From GCA-2733415 sp964276095 (GTDB lineage Bacteria; Bacteroidota; Bacteroidia; Flavobacteriales; Flavobacteriaceae), in NCBI GenBank assembly GCA_964276095.1, contig CAXYDR010000001.1:558001-622000 (forward strand): DNA of 64,000 nucleotides, read 5' to 3'. Under the pieces are notes generated by a model. The model was given only the letters and a program-made list of their open reading frames with translations. It did no database searches and was not told where the DNA came from. Below are positions 60,854 through 64,000 of this stretch, one piece after another. Within the stretch, counting starts at the first letter, position 1. Each line of letters opens with the position of its first letter. Position numbers and translations under genes: made by a program.

Positions 60854-61435
60854 TTAAACTTTTGAATCGGCTATTGACTTTCTAATTCTGCTTAACTGTA
60901 TTGGAGTAATTCCTAAATAGGAAGCTATTTGATATTGAGGTATCAATTCTTCAATACCAACAATTCGCTTTAAGAGTTTTAGGTAGCGTTCTTTTGCGTT
61001 TAAAGTACCTAGGCTAATAATGGTTTTTTGCATGTCATTATATAGGTGCTGTAATACTTTAATTTCAAACTGCATCATTTCAGGTAGGTGACCAAAGTTT
61101 TTTAATACATCTTTATGTGCAGATTGGATAATTTCACAATCAGTTAAAGCTTCATAAACCAAACTTGATTTCTCATTTTTAATTAAGTCAGAATAAGGTC
61201 CTAAAAATTGATTAGCGGTATGTAGTGTTCTGGTAAAAATTTTACCGTTTTCGCTTACAGCAGAAGTTCGAGCTACACCAGATATGATAAAAAACATATT
61301 ATCAGCTTCGTCACCTGCGTCACAAAGTATTGTATTTGCTTTTACGGATAGATGTTTAAAGTGAGGTTTAAGTAATTCAAAAGTTTCTCTAGAGATAGGG
61401 GTTAGTCTATTAGCGAAATTAAAAAGTGCTTCCAT
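60854..61435 (-). CDS. Crp/Fnr family regulator, paralogue 1
   Basis: Protein of 193 residues. An N-terminal cyclic-nucleotide-binding beta roll (HLSVKANTILCDAGDEADNM, FFIISGVARTSAVSENGKIF) is followed by the dimer helix and a C-terminal HTH with IASYLGITPIQLSRIRKSIA. The cAMP-contacting RxS pattern of E. coli Crp is not obvious, so the ligand is uncertain. It is similar in length and HTH to the gene at 61633. Many Flavobacteria have such short Crp/Fnr proteins. Target genes cannot be read here. Confidence 0.88.
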   Translation of the reverse strand: MEALFNFANRLTPISRETFELLKPHFKHLSVKANTILCDAGDEADNMFFIISGVARTSAVSENGKIFTRTLHTANQFLGPYSDLIKNEKSSLVYEALTDCEIIQSAHKDVLKNFGHLPEMMQFEIKVLQHLYNDMQKTIISLGTLNAKERYLKLLKRIVGIEELIPQYQIASYLGITPIQLSRIRKSIADSKV

Positions 61436-61632
61436 GTTGTTATTTGTTTATGATATTGGGGAAAATAAAAATAAGGTATTTAAGTTTACATATGCTAATA
61501 CCGGCGTTTAATTTTTGTTAAATTCCATAATAATCTTCTTAGAGGGTAGAATAATAAAAAACAGTTAGTTATTTAGTCATTATCCAATATGATAAACAGT
61601 AAACAATCAGTGATAGATAAGTAACTTCGGGT

Positions 61633-62214
61633 TTATTTTGACTCTTTTTTGATGTTTCGTCTAATTCTACTTAATTGAATAGGGGTTATTCCTAGGTAAG
61701 AAGCAATATGGAATAAAGGTATTTTATTAATAATGTCAGGATATCTTTCTTGAAAGTTTGAATAGCTATCTTTTGCCTCAAGAAGAACTTTTTCTACTTC
61801 ACTTTCTTCCATGATGACAGAAAAATGATGTAACATATCAGTGTATAGGTTGCAAAGTTCTAAATCGTTTTTTAAGATGTTTCTAAGTTTACTATATGGA
61901 ATTTCGTAGAGTGTTACGTCTGTTAAACATTCAATAGTAAAATTAGATGTTTTTTTAGTAGAAATTGCTGTAAGTGAAACAACAATATGGTTATCAGAAA
62001 ACAAAAACTTGTTGTATTCTTTACCTAGTTTATCAGTAACATATTTTCTTACTACTCCAGATTCTATATAAAATAAATATTCAGGGTGGAGTCCTGCGCG
62101 ACAAATAACATCGTTTTTTTTATAATTTTTCTTTATTGCAATATCTGTTATCTTAGACCAATTTTTTGGAAGGTTCCTTAATTCTTGAAATAATTGAAAA
62201 ACTGTTTTATGCAT
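61633..62214 (-). CDS. Crp/Fnr family regulator, paralogue 2
   Basis: Protein of 193 residues of the same layout. The beta roll KKNDVICRAGLHPEYLFYIE, the segment SGVVRKYVTDKLGKEY and the HTH IASYLGITPIQLSRIRRNIK are visible; 14 residues around the recognition helix match paralogue 1 exactly (IASYLGITPIQLSRIR core). The N-terminal sensor is clearly different, so the two may read the same DNA site but different signals. It is 197 bp upstream of paralogue 1 on the same strand, with no obvious shared operon. Confidence 0.88.
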   Translation of the reverse strand: MHKTVFQLFQELRNLPKNWSKITDIAIKKNYKKNDVICRAGLHPEYLFYIESGVVRKYVTDKLGKEYNKFLFSDNHIVVSLTAISTKKTSNFTIECLTDVTLYEIPYSKLRNILKNDLELCNLYTDMLHHFSVIMEESEVEKVLLEAKDSYSNFQERYPDIINKIPLFHIASYLGITPIQLSRIRRNIKKESK

Positions 62215-62308
62215 TGTTTTGTATAATTACGATGTAACTGTTAAGTGTTTAATAGTTTATATGCAGATTTAAATTTAAATAAAACTAACAATACTTACTA
62301 ATTAATAG

Positions 62309-63484
62309 CTATTTTTTAGTGCATAGGATTGCAATTTTCTTGTTTTTCATATTGGTGGTGAAAAATAAATAGTCGTTTCCTCCGTCCTTCAGTTGTAATT
62401 CTTTTCTTATTTCATCAACAGATTTAGGAAAATTCCTAGTTGTTACATTTGCTTGCTGTTTTTTAAATCGCTTTCTGAGCTCTTTTTTATTATATGGTAT
62501 TATCTCTATTATTTCAAATGATCTCCCAGGGAAATCAATTAAAACGTCATTTGAGTATAAGTGGGAGTGTTTGTGTAACTTGTTGAGCTTGTATTTTATT
62601 GCAATTTCATTAAATCCACCAGATTTTAATATCGCAGCATTAGGTTCATATAAGTATTTTTTTGGAAACCCATATTGAGCAAGTTCTGATTGAGCCTTAG
62701 TAAAGCTAAACAAATTTTGTTTGGTTTTTTGAATATTAGCGGTAATAACGGAAATTTCTCCTGTGTAATTTTTTTCTAATAGAAATAGTAACTCTTTGAC
62801 TTCATTTTTTACAGCAACAATATGTATTTCTTTAACAAAAATTAATTCATTTATTCCGTTTGTGATATCAAGTAGAGGAGAGGTCTTAATTAAAATATTG
62901 TCAGCTTTATTAAAAAGCTCTTCTATATTTTCAGAAACATTTGGTAAGCAATCACTCAATAAGAACACTTTTCCTTTGGAGTCATTTCTTCTTGATGGGT
63001 CAATATAAATCCAATCAAAATTTTCTGAGGTGCTTTTTATATATTTAATCCCATCTCCAATAATGGTTTTAATATTTTTACATTTTAATTGTTTGAAATT
63101 ATGATTGACTATTTCTGATAGCGATGGGTTTATTTCGCAATGAGATATATTAGCAACCCTTTTTGAAAAATAAAAACAGTCAACGCCAAAGCCTCCAGTT
63201 AGGTCAATTAACGATTTTCCAGAAACTAAGTTAGCTTTATATTTAGCAGTAATTTCTGATGAAGTTTGCTCTATGTTTAACTTGTTTGGATAGTAAACGT
63301 TTGGGGTGTTATGCCATGTTTCTAGTTTGTTTTGACAGCGTTTTTTAGCTTCAATTTGTTCAATCAATTCTTGTTGACTTACATCTTTAAAAATAAGCTT
63401 CTTTAGTAAGAGTGACGAAATGTCAGCATCCGAATTGTTTTTTACAAACAACTGAATATCAGTACTTAGTATGTGTTTATTCAA
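62309..63484 (-). CDS. THUMP-like-domain class I methyltransferase
   Basis: Protein of 391 residues. The central methylase has SLIDLTGGFGVDCFYFSKRV as motif I, a HCEINPSLSEIVNHNF acidic loop and WIYIDPSRRNDSKGKV as the DPxR catalytic region. The C-terminal YLYEPNAAILKSGGFNEIAI and DYLFFTTNMKNKKIAILC correspond to the THUMP-like family found in Bacteroidota. The N-terminal part is helical. It probably methylates RNA. It stands alone on the minus strand, 62 bp from the AI-2E permease, which may share its promoter. Confidence 0.87.
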   Translation of the reverse strand: MNKHILSTDIQLFVKNNSDADISSLLLKKLIFKDVSQQELIEQIEAKKRCQNKLETWHNTPNVYYPNKLNIEQTSSEITAKYKANLVSGKSLIDLTGGFGVDCFYFSKRVANISHCEINPSLSEIVNHNFKQLKCKNIKTIIGDGIKYIKSTSENFDWIYIDPSRRNDSKGKVFLLSDCLPNVSENIEELFNKADNILIKTSPLLDITNGINELIFVKEIHIVAVKNEVKELLFLLEKNYTGEISVITANIQKTKQNLFSFTKAQSELAQYGFPKKYLYEPNAAILKSGGFNEIAIKYKLNKLHKHSHLYSNDVLIDFPGRSFEIIEIIPYNKKELRKRFKKQQANVTTRNFPKSVDEIRKELQLKDGGNDYLFFTTNMKNKKIAILCTKK

Positions 63485-63546
63485 AGTAAAAAATTAAGTA
63501 TTTGTTTTTTGTATTAATTGGAATTCTGTGTTTTTACAAGTGTGTT

Positions 63547-64000
63547 TTAGATGCCTTCAGTGATTTTTTTGACAATTTTATTATCAGATAAAAATTCTTT
63601 TGAAATTACTTTTAAAGCAGTGTATGTCGGTACTGCTATAATCATTCCAACAACTCCAAAAAGTAGCCCCCCAATAATGATTACAAGGAAGATTTCTAGC
63701 GGGTGAGATTTTACACTATTAGAAAAAATTAAAGGCTGGCTTACAAAATTATCTACGAGTTGAGCTATTGCATAACCAATCATTACATAGGTTGTTTTTG
63801 GTAAAATAATTGTTTGAAAATCCATACCTAAGTTACTGCTCATTGATAAAATCAACATCAATATTCCACCAATTAGTGGGCCAATATATGGAATAAGGTT
63901 TAATAATGCACATAAAAAAGCAATCACAACAGCGTTTTTTATTCCGAAAATTAATAGAACTATGGAGTAGATTATAAAGATGATTAAAATTTGAAAAACT
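63547..64000 (-). CDS. AI-2E family transporter, C-terminal part (cut by window edge)
   Basis: The frame stays open to the right window edge, so the N-terminus is missing; about 150 C-terminal residues are visible. IFGIKNAVVIAFLCALLNLI followed by PYIGPLIGG, then VDNFVSQPLIFSNSVKSHP, are the signature of the AI-2E/PerM family, with helices before and after. The C-terminal VPTYTALKVISKEFLSDNKI is also typical. Members include Na+/H+ antiporters and a possible AI-2 exporter, so the substrate is open. Confidence 0.9.
   Translation of the reverse strand, partial: VFQILIIFIIYSIVLLIFGIKNAVVIAFLCALLNLIPYIGPLIGGILMLILSMSSNLGMDFQTIILPKTTYVMIGYAIAQLVDNFVSQPLIFSNSVKSHPLEIFLVIIIGGLLFGVVGMIIAVPTYTALKVISKEFLSDNKIVKKITEGI

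Overview
This window is a strongly AT-rich, densely packed stretch of chromosome from a member of the Bacteroidota, most likely a marine Flavobacteriaceae close to Tenacibaculum or Polaribacter. The phylum assignment rests on three things. Many genes carry the Bacteroidota -7 box TAnnTTTG, and two promoters also have a well-spaced TTG/TTTG -33 box. Shine-Dalgarno sites are essentially absent. Several families are typical of the group (PUR/DUF3276, extended NusB, THUMP-like methyltransferase, VWA and S74 secreted proteins). The genus is inference. There is no integrase, transposase, phage block or CRISPR array, so this is core chromosome with islands of decayed DNA.

Layout. 1-2.3 kb: ftsK (cut by the window edge), dgkA and tpx. 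2.5-4.8 kb: 2-Cys peroxiredoxin and NhaC antiporter. 4.9-9 kb: an OsmC / PLP gamma-lyase / flavin monooxygenase operon facing an Lrp/AsnC regulator and a CPBP protease. 9.1-18.3 kb: S41 peptidase, lpd with a decayed copy of its 3' end, an orphan sensor kinase, a class A PBP, an acyltransferase and a cyclophilin-FKBP fusion. 18.6-19.3 kb: tRNA-Gly(GCC) and three tandem identical tRNA-Leu(UAA) genes. 19.3-21.9 kb: TrhO converging on a ferredoxin plus U32 protein, which together look like a wobble-uridine hydroxylation locus. 22-28.4 kb: csaA, DUF3276, ABC exporter, leucine dehydrogenase, nusB, DUF1573 and yajC. 28.5-29.2 kb: a clear outer-membrane beta-barrel pseudogene.

29.2-32.9 kb: DUF4268, ZIP transporter and SAM methyltransferase, divergent from an RlmL-like methyltransferase across a perfectly symmetric promoter, followed by a secreted Cys/Lys/Ser repeat protein. 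33-37.5 kb: two tandem membrane AraC regulators and a secreted S74 protein, separated by a perfect 19-bp-arm palindrome. 37.5-42.6 kb: DoxX, acyl-CoA carboxylase and a DoxX/OsmC/FMN-reductase/MarR/pirin redox operon. 43-46.6 kb: a gene-poor stretch holding a 29-nt echo of the yebC tail, then yebC, gcvT and an SRPBCC protein. 46.6-52.2 kb: the threonine operon thrA-methyltransferase-thrB-thrC, preceded by an unannotated threonine-rich leader peptide with its own promoter. 52.3-64 kb: nnr, DUF3817, a YqaA-like protein, fabG, a VWA protein, a prohibitin-like protein, a candidate small RNA, ettA, two Crp/Fnr regulators, a THUMP-like methyltransferase and a cut AI-2E permease.

Most interesting are the thr attenuator leader, the tRNA wobble-hydroxylation locus beside amplified tRNA genes, the symmetric divergent promoter, the candidate small RNA at 58.95-59.02 kb, and three gene fossils (lpd tail, yebC tail, outer-membrane protein).
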